A stretch of DNA of 6,261 bases from Candidatus Solibacter sp. (GCA_017883345.1 JADGNT010000319.1:1-6261), one strand, 5' to 3'. Positions 1-5,838 are shown, numbered from the stretch's first letter. Made by a program: numbers and translations. The notes: generated by a model from the letters alone, not told the origin.

Positions 1-331
1 CATCCGGATGCTCGGCCGCCGGCTTGCGCAGAATCGTGCCGCCGTTGTTGATCAGGATATCCACCGGAGGGCATTCCGCCTTCACCTTTTCGACGAACCC
101 GTACACCGCCGGGCGATCCGCCAGATCGCACGCGTACGTCCAGCAGCGGCGGCCGCGGGCCGCCACCTCCCGCTCTACCGTGCTGCCCTCCGCTTCCATG
201 CCGGCACTGGTGGCCACGATGTCCGCGCCCGCTTCCGCCAGGGCCACCGCCATCGCCTTGCCGATGCCGCGCCGGGCGCCGGTGACCAGAGCGGTCTTGC
301 CGCTCAGATTGAATTTGTCGAGTATAGTCAC
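1..331 (-). CDS. SDR-family oxidoreductase, KduD / gluconate 5-dehydrogenase-like (N-terminal part, truncated by window edge)
   Basis: The first 110 residues of a classical short-chain dehydrogenase/reductase are visible; the catalytic Ser-Tyr-Lys part lies beyond the left edge. The NAD(P)-binding glycine motif TGARRGIG is at residues 17-24, the adenine-contacting CDL at 68-70, and the strand-4 motif reads NNGG at 95-98 instead of the usual NNAG. The opening (TILDKFNLSGKTALVTG) resembles 2-deoxy-D-gluconate 3-dehydrogenase (KduD) and gluconate 5-dehydrogenase, cytoplasmic enzymes that interconvert keto and hydroxy sugar acids. The start is taken as GTG at 331: the next in-frame ATG would remove the cofactor motif, and no clear Shine-Dalgarno is seen. 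It begins 5 nt after the stop of the zinc-dependent dehydrogenase, so the two are very probably co-transcribed. SDR membership is certain; the substrate is inferred from N-terminal similarity only. Confidence 0.88.
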   Translation of the reverse strand, partial: MTILDKFNLSGKTALVTGARRGIGKAMAVALAEAGADIVATSAGMEAEGSTVEREVAARGRRCWTYACDLADRPAVYGFVEKVKAECPPVDILINNGGTILRKPAAEHPD

Positions 332-336
332 TGAAA

Positions 337-1356
337 TCAGTCCGTACAACTCACCAGAATCTTCATGCAATCGCCGCCGCCTTCCATGCGGTGCATGGCT
401 TCTTCCAGACGGCCCAGCGGCAGCACGCCGGTAATCAGTTTTCCGAGCGGCAGCCGGCCCGACGCCGCCAGTTCGATCGCCAGATCGAAATCCTCCGCCT
501 CATACACGCGCGCACCGGTTAGCTTCAGTTCGCGCCAGAAGAAGCGGAACAGATCCACCTTGGGCGCTTCGCCAAAGATCGCCACCACCACGATGCGTCC
601 GCGCGTCCGCGGCAATTTCGTCATCGTGTCCGCGCCCGCCTGCGATCCCGAAACTTCGAACACCACGTCCGCGCCCGCGCCCCCGGTCCGTTCGTTGACC
701 AGCCCGTGCAGATCGGTCTCCAGCGGATTCGCCGCCTCGATCCCCAGATCGCGCGCCAGTTGCAGGCGGAACGCGTTGACCTCCGCCAGCACCACCCGCG
801 CGCCGCGCGCCTGCGCCACCAAGGCGACCAGAATGCCGATGGGTCCGCCGCCGATCACGGCCGCGAACTCCCCTTCCTTCAACTCGCTCAGGCGCACGTC
901 GTGACACGCCACCGCCACCGGTTCCACCATCGCGCCCTCGCGCAACGCCAGCCCCTCCGGCAGCCGGTGCAGCGTGTGCGCCGGCACCGTCCACATGCCT
1001 TGCAGCGCGCCCGGCGTATCGATCCCGATAAATTTCAGGTTATGGCAGATATGGCTGTGGCCCGCCACACAGGCCGGGCAATGCCCGCACGGGTCCAACG
1101 GACGCACCGTCACGCGGTCGCCCGCGCGCCACCCCGCCACCCCGCTGCCCACCGCCGCGATGGTCCCCGACATTTCGTGCCCCATCACGTGCGGCAGCGT
1201 CAAACGGTGCGCCATGGCGCCATGAAACAGGTGGAGATCGGTGCCGCAGATACCGCAGTACGCAACCCGGATCTGCACCTGCTCCGCCGCCGGTTCCACC
1301 GCCACGCAGCCACCCACGCGCAACGTCCGATTGCCTTCAAAGAATGCCGCCTGCAT
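337..1356 (-). CDS. Zinc-dependent medium-chain alcohol/polyol dehydrogenase (MDR superfamily)
   Basis: A complete 339-residue protein, the usual length for sorbitol, L-threonine, butanediol or L-idonate dehydrogenase-type MDR enzymes. Catalytic zinc ligands are visible as C37 (in CGICGTD), H60 and E61 (in GHE), with a second glutamate, E145, in MVEPVAVACH. The structural zinc loop is intact with C90, C93, C96 and C104. The Rossmann motif GGGPIG lies at 169-174, and an acidic residue, E192, ends the second strand, which favours NAD over NADP. The start is ATG at 1356, with a good Shine-Dalgarno (AAGGGG) 6 nt upstream. It lies 13 nt downstream of the prepilin peptidase stop and 5 nt upstream of the SDR gene. 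Pairing an MDR with an SDR recalls IdnD/IdnO in L-idonate catabolism; a role in sugar-acid or polyol oxidation is inferred and the substrate cannot be read from sequence. A threonine-dehydrogenase label is possible but less supported by context. Confidence 0.93.
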   Translation of the reverse strand: MQAAFFEGNRTLRVGGCVAVEPAAEQVQIRVAYCGICGTDLHLFHGAMAHRLTLPHVMGHEMSGTIAAVGSGVAGWRAGDRVTVRPLDPCGHCPACVAGHSHICHNLKFIGIDTPGALQGMWTVPAHTLHRLPEGLALREGAMVEPVAVACHDVRLSELKEGEFAAVIGGGPIGILVALVAQARGARVVLAEVNAFRLQLARDLGIEAANPLETDLHGLVNERTGGAGADVVFEVSGSQAGADTMTKLPRTRGRIVVVAIFGEAPKVDLFRFFWRELKLTGARVYEAEDFDLAIELAASGRLPLGKLITGVLPLGRLEEAMHRMEGGGDCMKILVSCTD

Positions 1357-1369
1357 GAACGACCCCTTT
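1357..1369 (-). promoter_or_regulatory. Ribosome binding site of the zinc-dependent dehydrogenase
   Basis: On the minus strand the 13-nt gap after the prepilin peptidase stop contains AAAAGGGG followed by TCGTTC and ATG. This is a strong purine-rich Shine-Dalgarno at standard spacing. It fixes the start at 1356 and shows that this gene can be translated from a transcript shared with the upstream gene. Confidence 0.7.
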
Positions 1370-1939
1370 TTATTTAGCCAGGCGCGCGCTCAGCGCCAGA
1401 TAGAAAATCGTGCTGACCGCAATCACCGCGCCGTGGGGAAGCCCCAGAGCCTTTTTGTTCTTCACATCCAGCTCTTCGTTCGCCAGGTAGGCCGGCCGCC
1501 CGCTCTTCATTTCGCTGAGGATGAAGCTCACATTGAAAAGCGTCTTCTTGAGCCGCCCGCGGGCCACCACCAGGATCAAGGCCATGACTCCGCCAATCAG
1601 GGCGGTGACGAAGAAGATTCCGAACCACCGCTCCCACCCCACCAGCGCGCCGATCGCCGCCATCAGTTTGACGTCACCCGCGCCCATCGCATGCAAGGCG
1701 TAAAGCGCCGCATAGATGCCAAACGCTACCGCCAGCCCAATCAGCGAGAACCCGAGGCCGGCTCCTTCCTGCGAACCGATGACCGTATTCATGGCAATGC
1801 CAAGCACCACGCCAGTCACCGTGAGCCAGTTGGGAATTCGCCGGTAGAGCATATCGAATACCGCGGCGGTCAACAGCACGATCAGCAGCACCATCGCCAC
1901 TTTTGGTGGCGGGAGAGTGAACAGATACACCAGATTCAT
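1370..1939 (-). CDS. A24-family prepilin peptidase, CpaA/TadV type
   Basis: A 189-residue, strongly hydrophobic inner-membrane protein. It has both catalytic aspartates of the GxGD aspartic proteases: D29 just after the first membrane segment (FDMLYRRIPNWLT) and D89 in GAGDVKL. Such enzymes cleave the leader peptide of type IV, type II-secretion or Tad/Flp pseudopilins at the cytoplasmic face. The PilD N-terminal domain with its CxxC pairs, which carries the methyltransferase-linked region, is absent, giving the short CpaA/TadV architecture. About five to six membrane segments are apparent, with a basic loop (RGRLKKTLFNV) and a hydrophilic stretch around residues 130-165 before a last helix. 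A TAG stop lies 9 nt upstream of ATG 1939 in frame, so that ATG is the first possible start; no good Shine-Dalgarno is seen. No pilin, ATPase or secretin gene is in the window, so its substrate lies elsewhere. Confidence 0.92.
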   Translation of the reverse strand: MNLVYLFTLPPPKVAMVLLIVLLTAAVFDMLYRRIPNWLTVTGVVLGIAMNTVIGSQEGAGLGFSLIGLAVAFGIYAALYALHAMGAGDVKLMAAIGALVGWERWFGIFFVTALIGGVMALILVVARGRLKKTLFNVSFILSEMKSGRPAYLANEELDVKNKKALGLPHGAVIAVSTIFYLALSARLAK

Positions 1940-1951
1940 GGACTGCTAATT

Positions 1952-1963
1952 GTAGCGCGCTAC
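1952..1963. promoter_or_regulatory. 12-bp perfect palindrome upstream of the prepilin peptidase gene
   Basis: GTAGCGCGCTAC reads the same on both strands and lies 13-24 nt upstream of the ATG at 1939. On the minus strand a -10-like TACAAT (1954-1949) overlaps its edge, but no matching -35 box is seen. It could be a regulator-binding site for the prepilin peptidase and downstream dehydrogenases, or a chance GC-rich palindrome. Confidence 0.3.
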
Positions 1964-1994
1964 GTGGCATGAGGCTCCGCCTTGTGCATGGTGG

Positions 1995-2044
1995 GGCAGG
2001 CGGAGTACCCTCTGGGTCCCCTGCCAATCCGAGCGAAGCTCGGA
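1995..2044. repeat. Two adjacent intergenic hairpins downstream of the GH3 gene
   Basis: The 131-bp gap 1940-2070 holds two inverted repeats. One is an irregular stem: GGCAGG (1995-2000) pairs with CCTGCC (2020-2025) around an inner ACCC-TCT-GGGT hairpin (2007-2017). The other is a perfect 7-bp stem with a GAA loop: TCCGAGC (2028-2034) and GCTCGGA (2038-2044). Neither has a T-tract on the minus strand, so classical intrinsic termination of the GH3 transcript is not supported. A REP-like structured spacer, a processing site or a factor-assisted end is possible. Confidence 0.4.
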
Positions 2045-2070
2045 CGTCTTCTTTCCGCCCGTTGCGCTTC

Positions 2071-3900
2071 TTACTGCGCCGCGCCGTTCGCCGGAATCGC
2101 CCGCGTGGCCCGCAACTGGATGCCCTCGCCGTATGCGGCCTGCCCCGGAATGGTGACCGGCAGGCGCCCCGTGATCGCGATCTCGCCCAGCGTGGCGCGC
2201 GCCGCCGCGATCTCGCTCGGCGCCACATTGCTGTACGTCGCCAGGTACGCCGTCACGTTGCCGAAATTGCGCAGCACATACGGATTGCCCAAGGCGATCA
2301 GCGCCACCGGCTTGCCGGACGAAATCAACGCCTCCAGCGCCCGCGGCAGTTCCCCGCCCAGCATGCCCACCGTGCCGCGATACGCCCCCACCGACGCGAA
2401 CGCCGCCACCACATAGCTCTCACACCCCATCAGGCGGCCCACCGCTTCATCCACTTGCTCGCGCGAGAACGCCGAATCCCACGTGGTTACCACCGCGCGC
2501 GGCGCAATCTTGCGGATTTCCTGGCTGAACAACTGGCCTTCCGTGGACTGCCGGCTCTCCGGCATCACCACGTAGCAGGCCTTGTCCGGCGCCGCCAGCG
2601 GAATCATGCCTCCCCCGTTGCGCACCAGCGTCACCGCGTGGTCGGCGATCTCCTGCGCCTTCTCGTTGGACTCCGGCGAATCCACCACGTCGCCGATGCC
2701 TTCCAGATCCACGAAGCGCTTGCGGTCCAGCCCCACCCGCTCCTTGGCGGCCAGTACCTTGATCACGCTTTCCTGGATCCGCTGGCGCGTCAGGCGGCCG
2801 CTCTGCACCGCGGCCGTCACCGCTTTCACCACCGCCTCGGGGTCGGTCGGCATCAGCAGCACGTCGGCGCCGGCTTCTAGCGCCCTCACCGCCGCGTCGC
2901 CGGTCGAAAAGCTCTTGACGATGCCCGCCATCTCCAGCGCGTCGGTCACGATGATGCCCTTGAAGCCCAGCTCCTTCTTCAATAAATCGGTCAGAATCGC
3001 CGAAGAAAGTGTCGAGGGGATACCCGGCGGCGAGAGCGCCGGCACGGCGATGTGCGCCGTCATCACCGAATCCACCCCGGCCTCGATCGCGGCCTTGAAC
3101 GGCACCAGCTCGAGGTGCTCCAGGCGGTCGCGGTCCACCGTAATCGTGGGCATGTTCATATGGCTGTCCACCGCCGTGTCGCCGTGTCCCGGGAAATGCT
3201 TCGCGGTAGCCAGCGCGTAGTTCTTTTTGTCGCTGTGGGCGCCTTCGATGAATGCCCTCACCTGCGCCGCCACGGCCTCGGGGTTTTCGCCGAAGGATCG
3301 GATATTGATGATCGGATTATCCGGATTATTATTCACGTCCGCCACCGGATAGTAAATCCAATGAACCCCCAGCGCCCGCGCCTCGCGCGCCGTGACCTCG
3401 CCTTCGTAGCGCGAGTACGCCGGGTTGCCCGTCGCCCCGAACGCCATGGCGTGCGGAAACACCGTGGTGCCGCCGACGCGCATGGAAGCGCCGCGCTCGA
3501 AATCGCCGCTCACCATCAGCGGCGTCTTCGCCAGGCGCTGCATGCGGTTCAGAAACGCCGCCACCGCGTACGGCTCCGCCTTCTGGATTGCCCGCCCGTT
3601 GGACCAGTTCACCAGGATCAACCCGCCCACTTTGGTGTCCCGGATCTGCCCCATGAACTTGCGGTATTCCCGGGAGTGCGAGTTGGGCGCCGTGCCGTGA
3701 AAAGAGATGAAGACCAACTGCGCTACTTCGTCGCGCAACGTCATGCTCTTCATCCAGCGCCGCACCGTGGGGGAAGCCTTGGGCGCGCTCGCGGGCCTGG
3801 CCGCGGGAGTCGCCTTCCGGGGAGCTGCCGGGGCCGCCGCGCCGGCGGCGGCGGCCAACGCCAGAAATACCGAAATCAGACGAGGATGAGAGAGCACCAC
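2071..3900 (-). CDS. nagZ: Secreted glycoside hydrolase family 3, beta-N-acetylhexosaminidase (NagZ-type) with C-terminal domain
   Basis: A 609-residue protein. Residues 1-23 form a signal peptide (basic start, Leu/Ala core), followed by an Ala/Pro-rich linker to about 44. The GH3 TIM-barrel spans about 45-390. It carries the NagZ signature KHFPGHGDTAVDSH (234-247), whose D245 and H247 form the Asp-His dyad that acts as general acid/base in this subfamily. The nucleophile is D320 in VTDALEM. Residues 415-600 match the GH3 C-terminal alpha/beta sandwich, making this the two-domain form known from secreted Bacillus NagZ rather than the ~340-residue cytoplasmic enterobacterial enzyme. The likely role is removal of terminal beta-linked GlcNAc from peptidoglycan fragments or chitin oligomers outside the cytoplasm. 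The start is one of two tandem GTG codons (3900 or 3897) next to GGAAGG; the spacing favours the second, so the N-terminus is uncertain by a residue. It begins 23 nt after the response regulator stop, suggesting a shared transcript. The symbol reflects subfamily, not proven function. Confidence 0.93.
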   Translation of the reverse strand: MVLSHPRLISVFLALAAAAGAAAPAAPRKATPAARPASAPKASPTVRRWMKSMTLRDEVAQLVFISFHGTAPNSHSREYRKFMGQIRDTKVGGLILVNWSNGRAIQKAEPYAVAAFLNRMQRLAKTPLMVSGDFERGASMRVGGTTVFPHAMAFGATGNPAYSRYEGEVTAREARALGVHWIYYPVADVNNNPDNPIINIRSFGENPEAVAAQVRAFIEGAHSDKKNYALATAKHFPGHGDTAVDSHMNMPTITVDRDRLEHLELVPFKAAIEAGVDSVMTAHIAVPALSPPGIPSTLSSAILTDLLKKELGFKGIIVTDALEMAGIVKSFSTGDAAVRALEAGADVLLMPTDPEAVVKAVTAAVQSGRLTRQRIQESVIKVLAAKERVGLDRKRFVDLEGIGDVVDSPESNEKAQEIADHAVTLVRNGGGMIPLAAPDKACYVVMPESRQSTEGQLFSQEIRKIAPRAVVTTWDSAFSREQVDEAVGRLMGCESYVVAAFASVGAYRGTVGMLGGELPRALEALISSGKPVALIALGNPYVLRNFGNVTAYLATYSNVAPSEIAAARATLGEIAITGRLPVTIPGQAAYGEGIQLRATRAIPANGAAQ

Positions 3901-3923
3901 CCTTCCAGTGTGACAGATTTTCT

Positions 3924-4376
3924 TTATTGGCCGATCGCTTCAGCACGCGTCTTGGGGGCTTTTTGCGAGCCGGGCGGCTTGCGCACCGGGCGGTTCACCA
4001 GGCGTTTCACCGTGCGCACCAGGCGGGCCGGTTCGTTGGCGCTCTTGGCGATCACCGCATCGGCGCCGGTGTTCTGCTCCGTCAGCCCCAGCGGCTCCAC
4101 AAAACCGGACAGGAGAATGATCCGCGCGTTCGGGTCCAGCAGGCGAATGCGTTGGATCAGTTCCACGCCGTTCATGCGCGGCATGCGGTAATCCGTCACC
4201 ACCACGTCGAACTTGGCAGCCTGGAAGAGTTTAAGGCCCTCTTCTCCGTTGACCGCGGTCTGTACGCAATATCCGATCTCTTCCAGTAGGCAGCGGCGGA
4301 CCAACAATCCGTCGCTATTGTCATCGACCAGAAGAATGTTCGGTGTTGAAGGTGTTGCAGAGGTGAGAATCTTCAT
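3924..4376 (-). CDS. Single-domain response regulator (CheY-like receiver)
   Basis: A 150-residue protein consisting of one receiver domain (about 13-125) with no DNA-binding or enzymatic output domain. Key residues are present: the acidic pair D18-D19 in LLVDDN, the phosphoacceptor D62 in VVTDYRMPRMNG, S90 in LLSGF (the conserved Ser/Thr), and K111. The lysine is followed by serine rather than the usual proline. A basic, Pro/Lys-rich tail of about 25 residues (RPVRKPPGSQKAPKTR) follows and is probably disordered. Such proteins work in the cytoplasm as phosphotransfer intermediates or through protein contacts, receiving phosphate from a histidine kinase; none is encoded here. The ATG at 4376 is the only sensible start; no clear Shine-Dalgarno is visible and the leader from the predicted promoter is very short. 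The GH3 hexosaminidase gene follows after 23 nt, so the two may be co-expressed, but a direct functional link is inference. Confidence 0.93.
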   Translation of the reverse strand: MKILTSATPSTPNILLVDDNSDGLLVRRCLLEEIGYCVQTAVNGEEGLKLFQAAKFDVVVTDYRMPRMNGVELIQRIRLLDPNARIILLSGFVEPLGLTEQNTGADAVIAKSANEPARLVRTVKRLVNRPVRKPPGSQKAPKTRAEAIGQ

Positions 4377-4392
4377 TGGCGGAACGAGTAGG

Positions 4393-4422
4393 AGCGTAAC
4401 AGACCCGTAACCTCGCTGTCAA
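4393..4422 (-). promoter_or_regulatory. Predicted sigma70-type promoter for the response regulator (and GH3) genes
   Basis: On the minus strand a consensus -35 box TTGACA (4422-4417) is followed by an 18-nt spacer and TACGCT (4398-4393), preceded by TG one base away, as in extended -10 promoters. Transcription would start near 4386, leaving about 10 nt before the ATG at 4376. The perfect -35 and the extended -10 make this the best promoter candidate in the window. The palindromic element at 4424-4552 abuts its upstream side. Confidence 0.55.
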
Positions 4423-4423
4423 C

Positions 4424-4552
4424 GGTTTTGCATCGTCTTGGAAAGTCGCCAGATGGAGTCCTTGACAAACGCAAATTCGTGGCGCATGTGGGCCAGACCA
4501 TCGCCTTTGCGTGGTCTGTCAAACCTCGATGCCTGACAGACGACACAAAACG
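4424..4552. repeat. ~130-nt nested imperfect palindrome filling the VWFA/response-regulator gap
   Basis: The 196-bp intergenic region 4377-4572 is dominated by an imperfect inverted repeat. From outside inwards: GTTTTG (4425-4430) pairs with CAAAAC (4546-4551); TCGTC (4433-4437) with GACGA (4539-4543); TTGACA (4462-4467) with TGTCAA (4517-4522); ACGCAAA (4469-4475) with TTTGCGT (4506-4512); GGCG (4481-4484) with CGCC (4502-4505); and ATG (4486-4488) with CAT (4499-4501). Unpaired bulges of 1-24 nt separate these blocks. Either strand would fold into a long rod-like RNA. It could act as a terminator or processing structure for the VWFA mRNA, a small RNA, or the remnant of a small palindromic repeat. 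No flanking target-site duplication was found. Confidence 0.5.
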
Positions 4553-4572
4553 ATCGTCCGTCCCACTGCCGT

Positions 4573-5715
4573 CTACTCCACCGCGCGCGGCGCTTTGTAG
4601 CCGGTCTTGGTGACGATCTGGTACTTGATCGGCTTGCCCTTTTCGTCTTTCACGGGTAGCGGCTCGTTGGTCGCCGGATTCACCAGTTCCACCTTGATCT
4701 TGCGAAAAGCGCCATCGTGCTTCGTATTGCTCGGCTGGTAGGTCAGTACGTACTGGTTGCGCAGCGCCTGGTGCAGCATCTGGAAGATCTGCCCGTATTC
4801 GCCTTCAAACCTCGGGAAGTACGCCGCGCCGCCGGTCTCCTTGGCGAACGTGCGTAGTTCGTTGTCGGCCTGCAGGAACGTGATGTTTGCGGCCCCGCTC
4901 ATGCCCCCCCGCGCATCGGCCATTTCGCGCTGCATCTGCATGATCCCGATCGAGTAGATCGGCACGCCGGACTCCTGAAGTTTCTTGCGCGTCTGGTCGT
5001 AGGTGAGTTTGCTGAAGGTGTCGATCCCGCTGGTAATCAGCAGGATGGCCTTGCGGCCTTCGATTTCGCTCATGCGGTCCGCGGTGTCGGTGATGGCGTC
5101 GAACATGTTGGCTTCGCTGAAGGCGGCGATCTTCAACCGGTCTAGCCCTTCGCGGATTTTCGCCTTGTCCGTGGTGAAATCCGTCAGGATCTCCGTCCGC
5201 ATGTCGTAGGCCACCACCGCGGCGTAATCTTCCGGCTTCAGGCTCTCCGCAAAACCCCAGGCCAGTTGCAGCGTCTGGAACCATGCATAGCTGTAGTAGC
5301 GTTGGAACAGATTGCTGAACTCGATAACCAGGGCGATGGTCATCGGCGCCTCGCCCATATCCACCTTGCGGAGCTGCTGCGGCACATTGTCTTCCAGCAC
5401 GCGGAAGTTCCCCTGCGGAATGCCCGGGATGAAGTGGCCTTTGTTGTCGATCACGGCCACGTCGAGGGTCACGATATCGACGTCGGTCTTGAACCGGACC
5501 GCGTCGCCGCCCTTGTTTAACTGCGGATCCTTCTTCAGCTTGGAGGGAATCTTGGGAAGTTCCTCTTCGTTGGGCGTATTGCTGTCCGCGCTCTTGCGGG
5601 GACGCGCCACCGTGGAGCCGGGCTCCTTCAGGGGGCCCTGCGTCTGACCGGTCAGCATATTCGCCACCACCAGAATCATGGCCGCGCAAGGCACAACGAC
5701 TTTTATGGATCGCAT
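4573..5715 (-). CDS. Exported VWFA-related acidobacterial-type protein
   Basis: A 380-residue protein. An N-terminal hydrophobic segment (about residues 5-22) acts as a signal peptide or anchor, followed by a polar, Lys/Pro-rich linker to about 75. A short beta-rich region (about 76-120, with VDIVTLDVAVIDNKG and FRVLEDNVPQ) precedes a von Willebrand factor A-like domain of about 124-310. This order is characteristic of the VWFA-related acidobacterial family. The metal-binding MIDAS motif, normally DxSxS, is replaced by IEFSN (131-135), and the later Asp-Gly reads TSG (228-230), so canonical metal coordination is unlikely. A C-terminal beta-rich part (about 325-380) includes YVLTYQPSN. The protein probably acts outside the cytoplasm in protein binding; no partner is known. 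The start is ATG 5715, with AGAAG 7 nt upstream and a -10-like TATAGT at 5739-5734 but no -35 box. Family assignment is firm; function is unknown. Confidence 0.9.
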   Translation of the reverse strand: MRSIKVVVPCAAMILVVANMLTGQTQGPLKEPGSTVARPRKSADSNTPNEEELPKIPSKLKKDPQLNKGGDAVRFKTDVDIVTLDVAVIDNKGHFIPGIPQGNFRVLEDNVPQQLRKVDMGEAPMTIALVIEFSNLFQRYYSYAWFQTLQLAWGFAESLKPEDYAAVVAYDMRTEILTDFTTDKAKIREGLDRLKIAAFSEANMFDAITDTADRMSEIEGRKAILLITSGIDTFSKLTYDQTRKKLQESGVPIYSIGIMQMQREMADARGGMSGAANITFLQADNELRTFAKETGGAAYFPRFEGEYGQIFQMLHQALRNQYVLTYQPSNTKHDGAFRKIKVELVNPATNEPLPVKDEKGKPIKYQIVTKTGYKAPRAVE

Positions 5716-5752
5716 AGGCGTACTTCTAGCGTAACTATATCAGAGGACGCGA

Positions 5753-5825
5753 CGGCGCGCCGCGCAGTTTCGGGCATGTTTCGAAGAACGCCGGCAAGGA
5801 CGCCGGCGTGGCAGCCTGAAAGGCT
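5753..5825. repeat. Hairpins in the rhomboid/VWFA intergenic gap, possible weak terminator
   Basis: The 123-bp gap 5716-5838 contains a perfect 8-bp stem, ACGCCGGC (5788-5795) with GCCGGCGT (5802-5809), around a 6-nt loop. A second stem, AGCCT (5813-5817) with AGGCT (5821-5825), has a GAA loop, and there is a 10-bp palindrome CGGCGCGCCG (5753-5762). On the minus strand the 8-bp stem is followed by TCTTC only, so it is at best a weak intrinsic terminator for the rhomboid gene. The paired hairpins also resemble REP-like intergenic repeats, which cannot be confirmed from one copy. Confidence 0.4.
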
Positions 5826-5838
5826 ACGCTACGGAGTG

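Noticed and set aside
1986..2025. Rho-independent terminator for the GH3 gene
   Set aside because: The stem is irregular and the minus-strand sequence after it lacks a run of T.
1241..4191. Long plus-strand open frames at 1241-1972, 1969-2880 and 3052-4191
   Set aside because: They lie antisense to well-supported minus-strand genes, are rich in Arg, His and Pro as expected for shadow frames in GC-rich DNA, and show no recognisable domain.
4424..4552. MITE or insertion-sequence remnant
   Set aside because: The arms are too diverged and no target-site duplication or transposase fragment is visible, so a mobile origin cannot be claimed.
4428..4613. Plus-strand 61-codon open frame across the VWFA/response-regulator gap
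   Set aside because: It has no Shine-Dalgarno, no family likeness, overlaps the end of the VWFA gene and coincides with the inverted-repeat element, which explains its composition better.
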